A stretch of 64,000 nt of DNA from Gluconacetobacter dulcium (GTDB taxonomy: Bacteria > Pseudomonadota > Alphaproteobacteria > Acetobacterales > Acetobacteraceae), in contig NZ_JABEQN010000012.1 in the NCBI RefSeq assembly GCF_014174165.1, forward strand, positions 1 to 64,000, in the 5' to 3' direction. The translations under genes were made by a program, and so were the position numbers. The notes under the pieces were generated by a model. It was given only the letters and a program-made list of their open reading frames with translations. It had not been told where the DNA came from and ran no database searches. Below, in pieces: positions 55,392-64,000 of the stretch; the first letter of the stretch is position 1; each line of letters starts with the position of its first letter.

Positions 55392-57263
55392 TCAGGCCAG
55401 TGCGAGCGGTGCGCGCCGCGAGACTCGATGCCCCTTCCCGTTCGCCGGCAGCCGGAACTGGCGTACCAGCGCGGCCAGCCGGGTCGTCTCCCCCGCCACG
55501 CTGCGCGACGCGGCGTTGAATTCCTCCGACACGGCGGCGTTCTGCTGCGTCGTCTGGTCCAGCGAGCCAACGGCGACATTCACTTCCGACAGGCTGGACG
55601 ACTGCTCTTTCGTCGCCATCGCGATGGCATCCAGATGCTGGCTGATCTCGCCGATAAAGGTTGTGACCGTCCGCAGGGCGTTGCCGCTGCTGTGCACCCG
55701 GCTCGCCCCTTCGCGCACATCCTCCGCCGATCGGCGGATCAGCGTGCGGATCTCCTTCGCCGCATCGGCAGAACGCTGCGCCAGGGCGCGCACTTCGGTC
55801 GCCACCACGGCAAAGCCCCGTCCGCTCTCGCCGGCGCGCGCGGCCTCCACACTGGCATTCAGCGCAAGCACATTGGTCTGGAAGGCGATATTGTCGATCA
55901 CATCCACGATCGACGCCATCTCCTTCGACCCGCTTTCGATCCGCCCCATGGCCTCTTCGGTCTCCCCCGTGATCGTCACCGAAAGCGAAGCCGATTCCCG
56001 CGCCTGCGCACCGATCTTGCGGGCCTCCTCGGAGCGTTGCGCCACCACGCGAACACTCTCCACGATCCCGGCGACGGCAGCAGCCGTCTGTTCCAGCGAT
56101 GCCGCCTGATGCTCCGTCCGGCTGGCCAGATTGTCGGCCCCGCTCGCCAGTTCCCGCGTGCCGTTGTCGATCGCATCCACGGTGGTCGAGACCGAGGCGA
56201 ACGTCCCGGCCAACTGTTCCACCGAACGGTTGAAATCATTGCGCAGGATTTCGAACTCTTCGGAAAATGCCGTCTCGATCCGGATAGACAGGTCGCCCCC
56301 GGCAACCCGGCTCAGCGCATCCGCCAGTCCGCTGGTCACAACCCGCACACGTTCCCTGGCCTCTTCATCGGCCTTCGCCTGGCGTTCCAGCCGTGTGATC
56401 TCGGCCTTGCGGCTGGCTGCGGTTTCCGCTTCAAGCCGCGCATTGTCGATGGCGGCCACGCGAAACACCTCTACCGCCTTGGCCATGGCGCCGATTTCGT
56501 CCGCACGCCCGGCAAAGGGGATCGGAGCATCGACCTCTCCCCGCGCAAGGGCCTTCATCGCGCGGGTCATGACCGGCAGCGGCCGCATCAGCCGAACGGT
56601 GACCACACTCATCAGAACGGCACTCAGCGCCAGCATCGCGCCCGCGACCCAGACGATCGTCCAGATCAGATTGTCGGTCACGGCATCGACGCGCGTCGCC
56701 ACGATCGCAACGGAATCGACACCGATGATCCTGTTGCCCTGAGAAGAAAAGATCGGCTGATACAGAGTATAATACGGCACCCCGAGAACCTGGGCCACGC
56801 CTTCGAAAGCTTCGCCCCGCATCATGGCCCTGAACGGTGCGCCGGCGGGGTCAAGCGGCGTGTCGATCACGCGCTTCCCGTCACGTCCCCTGATATTGGT
56901 CGTCCGGCGGATGAAATCATGGCCGGCCTCATCCAGCACGAACAGCGTCGTGCCTCCGGCCACCACGTCGCCCACGGCATCGACCATGGAATGGCTGCTG
57001 AAACGGGCCGGCAGAACATCGGCGGTAATGCGACCCACGGTGCCGTTCGGCCCCCATGCCACATGCACGCCCGGAAGATCCCGCTCCAGAATGGCGACCG
57101 CCGCACGCATGCCATTGCGAAGATTGGCTGTCTCCGCCTGTTCCATCTCCCGACGGACCACATGCGTGACGCTGGTCGCTACGAAGACGACACAGACCAG
57201 CATAAAAATACAGGTCACCCCAACTACTGTGCCAACGAGGCCGGTTTTCCCGGTCATGCGCAT
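55392..57263 (-). CDS. Methyl-accepting chemotaxis protein
   Basis: A transmembrane chemoreceptor of about 623 residues: TM1 near the N-terminus ([20 protein letters not shown]), a periplasmic sensor of ~170 residues (Cache-like, with [24 protein letters not shown]), and TM2 ([20 protein letters not shown]). HAMP ([21 protein letters not shown]) and a long signalling coiled coil with the hairpin tip [33 protein letters not shown] follow. The ligand is unknown. The start is one of several close ATGs; 57263 has GGAG at best spacing. It is on the same strand as KirBac, 136 bases downstream of that gene. Confidence 0.9.
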   Translation of the reverse strand: MRMTGKTGLVGTVVGVTCIFMLVCVVFVATSVTHVVRREMEQAETANLRNGMRAAVAILERDLPGVHVAWGPNGTVGRITADVLPARFSSHSMVDAVGDVVAGGTTLFVLDEAGHDFIRRTTNIRGRDGKRVIDTPLDPAGAPFRAMMRGEAFEGVAQVLGVPYYTLYQPIFSSQGNRIIGVDSVAIVATRVDAVTDNLIWTIVWVAGAMLALSAVLMSVVTVRLMRPLPVMTRAMKALARGEVDAPIPFAGRADEIGAMAKAVEVFRVAAIDNARLEAETAASRKAEITRLERQAKADEEARERVRVVTSGLADALSRVAGGDLSIRIETAFSEEFEILRNDFNRSVEQLAGTFASVSTTVDAIDNGTRELASGADNLASRTEHQAASLEQTAAAVAGIVESVRVVAQRSEEARKIGAQARESASLSVTITGETEEAMGRIESGSKEMASIVDVIDNIAFQTNVLALNASVEAARAGESGRGFAVVATEVRALAQRSADAAKEIRTLIRRSAEDVREGASRVHSSGNALRTVTTFIGEISQHLDAIAMATKEQSSSLSEVNVAVGSLDQTTQQNAAVSEEFNAASRSVAGETTRLAALVRQFRLPANGKGHRVSRRAPLALA

Positions 57264-57399
57264 GCTCATCTCCAAATGCAAGCATTTGCGCAATCAGGCG
57301 CTCGTCAGCCAAAATAAACAAGCGGGCAGATTCAGTTCCGCATCATTGTGCGATGCAGCATTACCAGCCCGGTATGGTACCCGAGAGGCTTCCTGCCGG

Positions 57400-58350
57400 T
57401 CACTCCCCTTCCGTCGCATGGAAGCGGGTATAATCGACCGTGATCCGCCCGTCGGCCGAGGCGTCGATGATATCGACGAAACGGTGATTGTACAGCACCC
57501 GGTCGAAGCCGTAGGCCGTGCGGGCAAAGACGCTCTGCCCCGAGACCTCGTCGGTTCCAGTCACGGTCAGGACGATCTCCGCCTCCTCCTTGCGCAATGC
57601 CTCGATCGTCAGGCCGTTCAGCGGGCTGTGCGCGTCGATGACATGCATCGGCGAAAAGGCGAAACGCAGGACCGGAATATGCGACTGCACCAGCACCAGC
57701 GGATCGAACTGCCGGGCCAGCCGTCCGTTCGGCTGGACGATCAGGCGCGAGAGAAACAATTCCACATCCACCGACAGGATCGGGCTCAATCGCCGGTTGG
57801 CGATGCGCAGGCTCAGATGCGCCGTATCGCCATCCTTGCGGATCAGGGCACTGTTGCTGAACATGAGCCGGGCACGTGGTCGGGCGAACCGTGCAAAGAC
57901 CAGTCCGGTCGCCACCGCATTCAAGATCATACCCCCCAACAGTTCGCATGACGCGATGACATGCGCCGACCGGCCCACCGGAGCCATCACACCATAACCG
58001 ACGGTGGAAAAAGTCTGGATACTGAAGAAGAAGTAATCCCAGAACACGCCCGGCCGCGTGCCGGTAATCTCCCGTGGCACCATCATGTAAAGCAGCGCGA
58101 ACGCGGCGTTGACCACGACATAGCTAGCCAGAGCATACCAGAAGAAACTGCTCCAGCGGATCGTCAGGGCATGGTGATAGAAATCGGACCACGCCCTGTC
58201 GGCATGACCCACCCGCACGATATTGTCATCGCTCCGCCCTTCCAGCGCACGATGAAGCCGCAAGCGAGACAGCGCCTGCGGCACATGGGCTGCCAGAAGT
58301 CTTTTTCCCGCTCTCTTCTGCTGCCCCGACGGCTCCGAAGCCCCGCCCAT
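57400..58350 (-). CDS. Inwardly rectifying potassium channel, KirBac type
   Basis: A 316-residue prokaryotic Kir channel. An amphipathic slide helix (WSDFYHHALTIRW) precedes TM1 (about 68-90). The selectivity filter is STVGYG (115-120), and TM2 contains GMILNAVATGLVFARFARP. The cytoplasmic beta domain starts LMFSNSALIRKDGDTAHLSLRIAN and includes SDVELFLS-like strands. AAGGA precedes the ATG. It probably sets membrane potential or K+ leak. Eukaryotic-type Kir channels in bacteria are limited to certain lineages, proteobacteria included. Confidence 0.93.
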   Translation of the reverse strand: MGGASEPSGQQKRAGKRLLAAHVPQALSRLRLHRALEGRSDDNIVRVGHADRAWSDFYHHALTIRWSSFFWYALASYVVVNAAFALLYMMVPREITGTRPGVFWDYFFFSIQTFSTVGYGVMAPVGRSAHVIASCELLGGMILNAVATGLVFARFARPRARLMFSNSALIRKDGDTAHLSLRIANRRLSPILSVDVELFLSRLIVQPNGRLARQFDPLVLVQSHIPVLRFAFSPMHVIDAHSPLNGLTIEALRKEEAEIVLTVTGTDEVSGQSVFARTAYGFDRVLYNHRFVDIIDASADGRITVDYTRFHATEGE

Positions 58351-58436
58351 TGCCGCGAATCCTTCCCCGCATGAATGATTGCAGCGAGAATGACGTCAAA
58401 ATCGCATACTCCGTAATGGCATCGATCGCGCAGGTC

Positions 58437-58668
58437 TCATGCGTGCGACGCTCTTCCCACGGCCTATTTTCCGGCCTGGAGTGACGCGAAGAATTTCTAC
58501 ACGGGCGTCCTCGGCCTGCGGCATCAAGCTTTCTCGGTGCGGGATCTCGATACCATGATCGACGCGCTGAGCGGCCGACGCTTCACCTTCTTCACCGATC
58601 CGGACGATCTGGCGCTGGAACTGTATGACAGCGTACCCATTGATGCGCACCCGACCACAATGACGTGA
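58437..58668 (+). pseudogene. VOC/glyoxalase-like gene remnant
   Basis: The frame reads TAYFPAWSDAKNFYTGVLGL, then directly RHQAFSVRDLDTMIDALSG and RRFTFFTDPDDLALELYD. A complete VOC (glyoxalase I-like) protein has ~50 residues between VLGL and RHLAF, and more residues before GRRFTFF. Both are missing here. No start codon exists in frame. It is an internally deleted remnant ahead of the DUF1330 gene. Confidence 0.7.
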
Positions 58669-58730
58669 CGGCGGGTGGCCGGCCACCAGCCGTCATGGCA
58701 GAATCATTTTTCCACAGGAGAAAACAGGCC

Positions 58731-59018
58731 ATGACCGCCTATATCGTCTTTACCCGCGAATCCACCACCGACCAATCGGAACTCGACGCCTACGGGCAGG
58801 CTGTCGCCAAGAGCTTCGCCGGCCATCCCCTCAAGGTGCTGGCGGCTTATGGCTCCCAGCAGGTGCTGGAAGGAACACCGCCCGAAGGCGTGGTGATCCT
58901 GGAGTTCCCCGATATCGAGGCAGCACGCGCCTGGTACGACAGCCCCGCCTACCAGGAGGTGGTGAAGCACCGCTGGAATGGGTCGTCCTACCGCGTCGTC
59001 ATCGTCCAGGGCACCTGA
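58731..59018 (+). CDS. DUF1330 family protein
   Basis: A 95-residue ferredoxin-like (dimeric alpha-beta barrel) protein: TAYIVFTRE at the start, LKVLAAYGSQQVLEG, GVVILEFPDIEAARAWYDSPAYQEVVKHR. This matches the DUF1330 pattern closely. A CAGGAG site precedes the ATG. The biochemical role is unknown. It is followed by a palindromic repeat. Confidence 0.9.
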   Translation: MTAYIVFTRESTTDQSELDAYGQAVAKSFAGHPLKVLAAYGSQQVLEGTPPEGVVILEFPDIEAARAWYDSPAYQEVVKHRWNGSSYRVVIVQGT

Positions 59019-59064
59019 GCATCCATCTGGAAACACGCACGGGCGGTTATCCTGGGCGCGTTTC

Positions 59065-59160
59065 CAGAGTATTTCCATCGAAAAGCGGCCTGGTGGAAAT
59101 ACTCTATCTTATTGTTTTTTAAGATCATTTTCGCCCGTTTGAACACACGCATTCAAACAG
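59065..59160 (-). repeat. Bipartite palindromic intergenic element, copy 3
   Basis: On the minus strand it reads CTGTTTGAATGCGTGTGTTC, then GGGCGAAAATGATCTTAAAA, then the hairpin AGAGTATTTCCA...TGGAAATACTCT. Compared with the 20881 copy, AGAGCAT/ATGCTC has become AGAGTAT/ATACTCT on both arms, a compensatory change. Confidence 0.75.
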
Positions 59161-59176
59161 CCTGCCAGTCTGGTCG

Positions 59177-59383
59177 TCAGGCGGCGGCGAGTGACGCGAC
59201 CCGCTGCCGGCGGAACAGGCTGGCCGCCAGCACGCGCGCATCCTGAAGCGATGCCATGATTTGCCCGTTCAGCGGACGCAGCCATTCGTGAATGGCACGA
59301 AAGACGCGCGTTCCATCGTGACGGGACTGGATGACAACCCCGACGAATACACCGTCGATCTCGACGATCTCGGATTTGATCAT
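59177..59383 (-). CDS. Small conserved-type hypothetical protein
   Basis: A 68-residue protein beginning MIKSEIVEIDGVFVGVVIQS with a later part MASLQDARVLAASLFRRQR. A short beta-hairpin followed by helices is the likely fold. AAGGAGAG seven bases before the ATG supports translation. The VEIDG.FVG start resembles other small acetic-acid-bacterial hypotheticals. No function is known. Confidence 0.6.
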   Translation of the reverse strand: MIKSEIVEIDGVFVGVVIQSRHDGTRVFRAIHEWLRPLNGQIMASLQDARVLAASLFRRQRVASLAAA

Positions 59384-59509
59384 GACATGGCTCTCCTTCT
59401 CGCGGCAGCATGTCCGTAAGAATGCGGGTTCAAGACCACGATACCGGACCGGAAGCAACGACGGCCCGATGAAGACTTCATGACAATCCGATGAACGCCT
59501 TTCCCGACT

Positions 59510-60460
59510 TCAAACCCAGAAGACCGGAGTGCGGCGAAACTTGCGCCACCGCCTATGCGCCGCCTCGTGGGTCGCATCCTGCCGGCAGCACAGAAAGCCG
59601 GTTACCGCGCCCACCACATGGCGCGTCTCACCGCCCGCCTCGCCGTCGAACAGCGACAGCAACCGCCCGGTGGTCAACACATCGCTATCCACCCCCAAGG
59701 CCGCCTGCACCGCCGCCAGACGCTGCAAATAGAGCCCGCCCTTCTGCCCCGGCGCATGCAGCGCGATGAAGAATTCCGACGCATAGCGCAGTTTTTTCAG
59801 GGCCAGCCGCACCTGATGACGCTCCGGCGGTGTCAGCCGCGCGAACCCCCGGCCACGGCGTCGCGCCTTGCGATGCAGTCGTGCCAGATGACGGGCGGCG
59901 AAATCGGCCGCCGGTTCTTCCAGCGCCTTCAGCGCCGCTGGCGACCGCGCCTCGTCCCACAGGCTGCCATCGGCAAGATTCCCCATGAAATTCAGCAGCC
60001 ACTCGGCATCCGCGCTGGCCAGCACCTGCCGGACCCGCGCGTAGGCGCCATCGCGCAGAGGCCGGGCCAGCGGCAGCAGGCGCCCGACGACATTGACCCC
60101 CGCCCGCCCCAGCGGGCTGAGGCCGGGCAGCGTCTCCAGCATGAAGACATCCCAATCCCGCGCCTCGCCGACAGCACGCGCCAGCATGCGCGCCCGCGCC
60201 GCTGCTTCGTCCAGCGTCGCGCTGGGATAATCGCGCCGCAGCAGCCCCGCGAGCGCGCGAAAGCGACGCAGGGCCACACGTACCTGATGCACGCCCTCCA
60301 CATTCCGCCCATCCATCGCCACCGGCAGGTTGGCCTCCAAATGGTCGCGCAGGACGCGGGCAATCCGCACCACGGCGCGACGCACGGTATCATCCTTCTC
60401 CAGTTCCACCGGCTCGGCACGATGGCTGTCGGGAATGACGGTCTCGCTCTGGTCCGGCAT
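59510..60460 (-). CDS. CHAD domain protein
   Basis: A 316-residue helical protein made of a CHAD (conserved histidine alpha-helical) domain: VEGVHQVRVALRRFRALAGLLR, ARDWDVFML and VRLALKKLRYASEFF place the conserved His/Arg/Lys that bind polyphosphate. No CYTH (triphosphatase) domain is attached. AAGGAGGG precedes the ATG at 60460. It lies 10 bases downstream of the Lrp-type regulator on the same strand. A role at polyphosphate granules is likely by family. Confidence 0.9.
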   Translation of the reverse strand: MPDQSETVIPDSHRAEPVELEKDDTVRRAVVRIARVLRDHLEANLPVAMDGRNVEGVHQVRVALRRFRALAGLLRRDYPSATLDEAAARARMLARAVGEARDWDVFMLETLPGLSPLGRAGVNVVGRLLPLARPLRDGAYARVRQVLASADAEWLLNFMGNLADGSLWDEARSPAALKALEEPAADFAARHLARLHRKARRRGRGFARLTPPERHQVRLALKKLRYASEFFIALHAPGQKGGLYLQRLAAVQAALGVDSDVLTTGRLLSLFDGEAGGETRHVVGAVTGFLCCRQDATHEAAHRRWRKFRRTPVFWV

Positions 60461-60470
60461 GCGCCCTCCT

Positions 60471-60935
60471 TTATCGCCAGACCACGGGACGAATGGCGAA
60501 ATTGCTCTGGATCTGGGCCACGCCCGGCAGGCGCGAAAGTTCCTCGTTATGGATACGCTCGTAATCCGCCGCATCGCGTACCGCGACATGGAGCAGGTAA
60601 TCGGCATCGCCCGTCATCAGATAACATTGGCGCACATCGGGGCAGGTCTTCACCCGCGCCTCGAACCGCCGCAGACATTCCTCCGTCTGCCGGTCCAGCG
60701 TAATCCGCACGATCACGATCGTCGTCGCCTCGCGCCCGCGCTCGTCAATGATGGCGCGATAGCCGCGAATCACTCCGGCCTGCTCCAATTGCCGCACCCG
60801 GCGCAGGCAGGCCGAAGGAGACAGCCCGACCCGCTGCGCCAGGTCGGCATTGGTCATGCGCCCATCCTGGCTCAGATGACGCAGAATCGCTCCGGTCGCC
60901 CGGTCCATTTTTTGTTTTGAATCGGAACCTATCAT
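60471..60935 (-). CDS. Lrp/AsnC-family transcriptional regulator
   Basis: A 154-residue regulator with an N-terminal winged helix (ILRHLSQDGRMTNADLAQRV and GLSPSACLRRVRQLEQAGVI) and a C-terminal RAM domain (CPDVRQCYLMTGDADYLLHVAV) that binds an amino acid. It is divergent from alr-dadA, 166 bases away. This matches regulators of alanine catabolism (DadR/Lrp type), so it probably controls that operon in response to alanine. Confidence 0.9.
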   Translation of the reverse strand: MIGSDSKQKMDRATGAILRHLSQDGRMTNADLAQRVGLSPSACLRRVRQLEQAGVIRGYRAIIDERGREATTIVIVRITLDRQTEECLRRFEARVKTCPDVRQCYLMTGDADYLLHVAVRDAADYERIHNEELSRLPGVAQIQSNFAIRPVVWR

Positions 60936-61101
60936 GCTTCGGCAACCATCCCGGCAGATCCTGCCATTTAGACGCAGAGAATTGCATATTTCCCACCTCA
61001 GCGACAGATCATGCAATCATTCGGCAGGAAATATCAGTCCAAGGCAGCCTAAGCTGATGGCGCACACCCCCATGCCCTGATCGGTCGAGGCCGCGCCGCC
61101 C

Positions 61102-62265
61102 ATGCCCCATTCCACCCCAATTCCCCATTCGTACGACGCCGGCTGGCCGCGTGCCCGGGCAGGTGCGACCCTGACGATCGACCTCGACGCCATCCGCGCC
61201 AATTACCGCGCGGTGCGGGCCCGTGCGGCCGGCGCGGAATGCGCGGCGGTGGTCAAGGCCGATGCATACGGGCTGGGTGCGGCACGGGTCGCCCCCATGC
61301 TGGAGCAGGCCGGTGCACGTACCTTCTTCGTCGCGCATGTGGATGAGGGCATCGCCCTGCGTCCTCATATTGCCCCCACAAGCCGGGTCTTCGTCCTGCA
61401 CGGTCCGCTGACCGGGGCCGAGGCCGATTGCGTGCACCACGACCTGATCCCGGTCCTGAACAGCGTCGAGCAGATCGGCGCCTGGCGCGCCCTTGCCCAC
61501 CGGCTGGGCCGCCCCCTGCCTGCGGCGGTGCAACTCGATACCGGCATGTCGCGCTTCGGCCTGTCGGAAGAGGATCTCGACCGGATCGACGCCGACCCCG
61601 ACGACTGGCGAGGCATCGGGCACTGCCTGGTCATGAGTCACCTCGCCTGTGCCGACGACCCGTCCGACCCGGCCAGCGCCCATCAGCGTGACCGCCTGCT
61701 GGCCATGCGCGCCCGCCTGCCGGCCGCGCCCCTCAGCCTGTCCGCCTCGTCGGGTATCTTCCTGGGGCCGGATTTCCATTTCGACCTGGTGCGTCCCGGC
61801 GCCGCCCTCTATGGCGTGGCGCCCAACGGCACCGCGCCCAACCCCATGCGCCCGGTGGTGCGCCTGCAGGCGCGCATTCTCCAGACCCGCACCGTCGGCC
61901 CCAGGGACGGTGTGGGCTACGGCCTGACCTACCGCCCGACCAGCAGACGCCGGATCGCGACCATCGCCGCCGGCTATGCCGACGGCTTCATGCGCCACGC
62001 GGCGCGGGAGGGCCGCGCCTGGCTGGGCACCCAGCCCCTGCCGATCGTCGGCCGCATCTCGATGGATTCGATGGCCGTCGACATTACCGACGCCCCCGAT
62101 TCCCTCACCCCCCCCGGCGCCATGCTCGACCTGCTGGGGCCGCAGCACGGAGTCGACGAGGTCGCGCGCGGCGCCGGCACCATCGGCTACGAAATCCTGA
62201 CTTCCCTGGGCCACCGCTACCACCGCGCCTATGTCGCGGACGGCGCGGCCTCTTCCCTCTCCTGA
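61102..62265 (+). CDS. alr: Alanine racemase
   Basis: A 387-residue fold-type III PLP enzyme interconverting L- and D-alanine. The PLP lysine is K52 in AVVKADAYGLG, and the second catalytic residue is the Tyr in GVGYGLTYRP. Further motifs are LDTGMSRFG, SHLACADDP, SASSGIF, RPGAALYG and VGRISMDSMAVDIT. It is followed 19 bases later by dadA, so in this context it is probably the catabolic (dadX-like) racemase, though it could also supply D-alanine to peptidoglycan. Confidence 0.95.
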   Translation: MPHSTPIPHSYDAGWPRARAGATLTIDLDAIRANYRAVRARAAGAECAAVVKADAYGLGAARVAPMLEQAGARTFFVAHVDEGIALRPHIAPTSRVFVLHGPLTGAEADCVHHDLIPVLNSVEQIGAWRALAHRLGRPLPAAVQLDTGMSRFGLSEEDLDRIDADPDDWRGIGHCLVMSHLACADDPSDPASAHQRDRLLAMRARLPAAPLSLSASSGIFLGPDFHFDLVRPGAALYGVAPNGTAPNPMRPVVRLQARILQTRTVGPRDGVGYGLTYRPTSRRRIATIAAGYADGFMRHAAREGRAWLGTQPLPIVGRISMDSMAVDITDAPDSLTPPGAMLDLLGPQHGVDEVARGAGTIGYEILTSLGHRYHRAYVADGAASSLS

Positions 62266-62284
62266 GCGGACCTGACGACACATC

Positions 62285-63541
62285 ATGAAGATCATCATTC
62301 TCGGCGGCGGCGTGGTCGGCGTGACCTCGGCCTGGTACCTCGCGCAGGCCGGACACACGGTCACGGTCATCGACCGCCAGCCGGCGGCGGGGCTGGAAAC
62401 CAGCTTCGCCAATGCCGGCCAGGTCTCGCCCGGCTATTCCTCCCCCTGGGCCGGGCCGGGCGTGCCGCTCAAGGCCGTGCGCTGGCTGCTGATGGCCCAT
62501 CGCCCGTTCGTATTCCGCCCGATGGCCGACCCGCACCAGTGGCGCTGGCTGACGCAGATGCTGGCCAACTGCACCACCGCCGCCTACGACCGCAACAAGG
62601 GCCGCATGGTCCGGCTGGCGGAATACAGCCGTGACGTCATGACCGAACTGCGCGCCAGCACCGGCATCACCTATGACGACCGCCAGCAGGGCACGCTCCA
62701 GGTCTTCCGCAAGCAGAAGCAGCTCGACCATATCGGCGAAGACCTGCGCGTGCTGGACCAGTACAACGTGCCCTACGAACTGCTGGACGCCGCCGGCTGC
62801 GTGCGGGCCGAACCCGGCCTGGCGGCGGCGCAGGGCAAGCTCGTGGGCGGCCTGCGCCTGCCGGGCGACGAGACCGGCGACGCCCACATGTTCACCCAGC
62901 GCCTTGCCGCGATGGCGGCGGAACGCGGCGTGACCTTCCTCTACGACACCACGATCCGCGACCTGAAGCGCGAGGGGGGCCGTATCGCCGGCATCGACAC
63001 CAGCCGGGGCCGGATGGAGGCGGATTCGTACGTGCTGGCGCTGGGCAGTTTCTCGCCCGCCATGGTGCGCGGCCTGGGGCTCGACCTGCCGATCTATCCG
63101 GTGAAGGGCTATTCCATCACCGCCCCGATCGTCGATGCCGCGCGCGCCCCGGTTTCCACGGTGATGGACGAGACCTACAAGATCGGCATCACCCGACTGG
63201 GCGACCGCATCCGCGTCGGCGGCACCGCCGAACTGGCGGGCTTCAGCACCACGCTCCGCGCCCCGCGCCGGGCCACGCTGGAACATTCGCTGACCGACCT
63301 GTTCGCCGGCGGCGGCGACGTGCCGGCCGCCACCTTCTGGACCGGCCTGCGCCCCATGACACCGGACGGCACGCCGATCATCGGCCCGACCGGAATCGAC
63401 AATCTCTATCTCAATACTGGCCACGGCACGCTGGGATGGACCATGGCCTGCGGCTCGGGCCGGGTGCTGGCCGACATCCTCTCGGGCCGCAAGCCGGACA
63501 TCGCGCACGAGGATCTGGCGCTCAGCCGCTATAAAGCCTGA
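62285..63541 (+). CDS. dadA: D-amino acid dehydrogenase
   Basis: A 418-residue FAD enzyme that oxidises D-alanine and other D-amino acids to 2-oxo acids and ammonia, passing electrons to the membrane quinone pool. The FAD motif is [19 protein letters not shown], followed by [22 protein letters not shown]. The C-terminal FAD segment is [36 protein letters not shown]. Length and sequence are typical of DadA. It forms an operon with alr and ends at a strong terminator. Confidence 0.96.
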   Translation: MKIIILGGGVVGVTSAWYLAQAGHTVTVIDRQPAAGLETSFANAGQVSPGYSSPWAGPGVPLKAVRWLLMAHRPFVFRPMADPHQWRWLTQMLANCTTAAYDRNKGRMVRLAEYSRDVMTELRASTGITYDDRQQGTLQVFRKQKQLDHIGEDLRVLDQYNVPYELLDAAGCVRAEPGLAAAQGKLVGGLRLPGDETGDAHMFTQRLAAMAAERGVTFLYDTTIRDLKREGGRIAGIDTSRGRMEADSYVLALGSFSPAMVRGLGLDLPIYPVKGYSITAPIVDAARAPVSTVMDETYKIGITRLGDRIRVGGTAELAGFSTTLRAPRRATLEHSLTDLFAGGGDVPAATFWTGLRPMTPDGTPIIGPTGIDNLYLNTGHGTLGWTMACGSGRVLADILSGRKPDIAHEDLALSRYKA

Positions 63542-63549
63542 TCCAGGCA

Positions 63550-63580
63550 GCGCCCGGCCCAACCGCCGGGCGCCTTTTCC
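63550..63580 (+). terminator. Rho-independent terminator after dadA
   Basis: Stem GCGCCCGGC / GCCGGGCGC with loop CCAACC, followed by CTTTTCC, starting 9 bases after the dadA stop. Confidence 0.88.
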
Positions 63581-63812
63581 CATCCAGTCGCCCCCCCCGC
63601 CATGCGCCGGGGGCTCGCTTGCCGCCGCCGATACGCTGCGATATGGTGCGCGCCGCATCCAGAGCCGGGACCTCCCGGCACCAACCTGCATCCGAGCAAG
63701 GTGGCGTTCCCGTTATGGGAAGATGTGGCCGATCCGGCAAAAAACGGACCGCTACCTCACTGTCATCGATCCTCGTGGTGCCTGTAGCAAGCGAGGAAAG
63801 GCCGCAACCGCG

Positions 63813-64000
63813 ATGCCCAACACCCAGCAATTCGCCAGCGATAATTACGCCGGTATCTGTCCCGAAGCCCTGCGGGCGATGGAAGAGGCCAATCGCGGCT
63901 CGGCCACCGCCTATGGCGACGATCCGTGGACGCTGCGCGCCGCCGACGCCTTCCGCCGGACATTCGAGACCGATTGCGAACTATTCTTCGTCTTCAACGG
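63813..64000 (+). CDS. Threonine-aldolase-like PLP enzyme (5' end only)
   Basis: The first 62 residues (MPNTQQFASDNYAGICPEAL, AMEEANRGSATAYGDDPWT, then AADAFRRTFETDCELFFVFNG) match the N-terminus of low-specificity L-threonine aldolases and related beta-eliminating lyases: FASDNYAG.CPEA and YGDDPWT are the characteristic pieces. The PLP lysine lies beyond the window. GAGGAAAGG precedes the ATG. It would cleave threonine to glycine and acetaldehyde. Confidence 0.85.
   Translation, partial: MPNTQQFASDNYAGICPEALRAMEEANRGSATAYGDDPWTLRAADAFRRTFETDCELFFVFN

Noticed and set aside
62105-63691. 528-residue minus-strand frame opposite dadA
   Set aside because: Antisense shadow with Gly/Ala/Arg/His-rich composition and no motifs.

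Overview
The window is high-GC chromosomal DNA from an alphaproteobacterium. It most resembles an acetic acid bacterium (Acetobacteraceae, Gluconacetobacter/Komagataeibacter side). This placement is inference from protein resemblance: a decayed aa3-oxidase remnant (ctaD-like, ctaB, CoxF-like), Rhodobacter-type PmtA, KirBac, an IS1031/IS427-like transposase, and many dispersed palindromic intergenic repeats. No rRNA, tRNA or CRISPR array was seen.

Layout. 0-16 kb: the tail of an IS110-type transposase abuts a carotenoid oxygenase. Next come a VC0807-like membrane protein, a long ORF whose last ~300 residues look like a decayed IS256-family transposase, the ctaD-like/ctaB/CoxF remnant, pmtA, gshB, greB, an aldose epimerase, uvrB, a DEDDh exonuclease, an ABC1 kinase and pepF. 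16.2-28.8 kb: a visibly AT-richer island with two giant multidomain glycosyltransferases, a GDP-fucose-synthase-like gene and gmd, broken up by remnants of IS3, IS5 and IS630 elements. 28.9-44 kb: an MFS transporter, an FAD oxidoreductase, two CDF metal exporters, a CLC channel, a WD40 protein coupled to a COG0523 GTPase, a GT4 glycosyltransferase, a GST, mnmA, a 2Fe-2S ferredoxin and two cysteine desulfurases. 45-50 kb: a hydrolase, tyrS, DUF4186, an orphan Rieske protein, an M29 aminopeptidase and a secreted small protein. 50-55 kb: an iron/heme block with bacterioferritin divergent from hmuTUV plus an IsdG-like heme monooxygenase, with Fur-box-like palindromes between them. 55-64 kb: a chemoreceptor, KirBac, a broken VOC gene, DUF1330, a CHAD protein, and an Lrp regulator divergent from alr-dadA, then the start of a threonine-aldolase-like gene.

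How the genes work together. Cysteine desulfurases, ferredoxin and MnmA form a sulfur-trafficking group (Fe-S assembly and tRNA 2-thiolation). hmuTUV plus IsdG-like import and open heme while bfr stores iron. Lrp/alr/dadA is an alanine-catabolism unit. gmd, the Fcl-like gene and the giant glycosyltransferases point to a cell-surface glycan.

The least explained material is (i) the transposase-derived gene at 2188-3642; (ii) three families of structured intergenic repeats, one of which supplies the C-terminus of MnmA; (iii) a CtaD homologue that keeps the low-spin heme ligands but has lost most of the oxygen-reducing centre; and (iv) the duplicated modules of the island glycosyltransferases.
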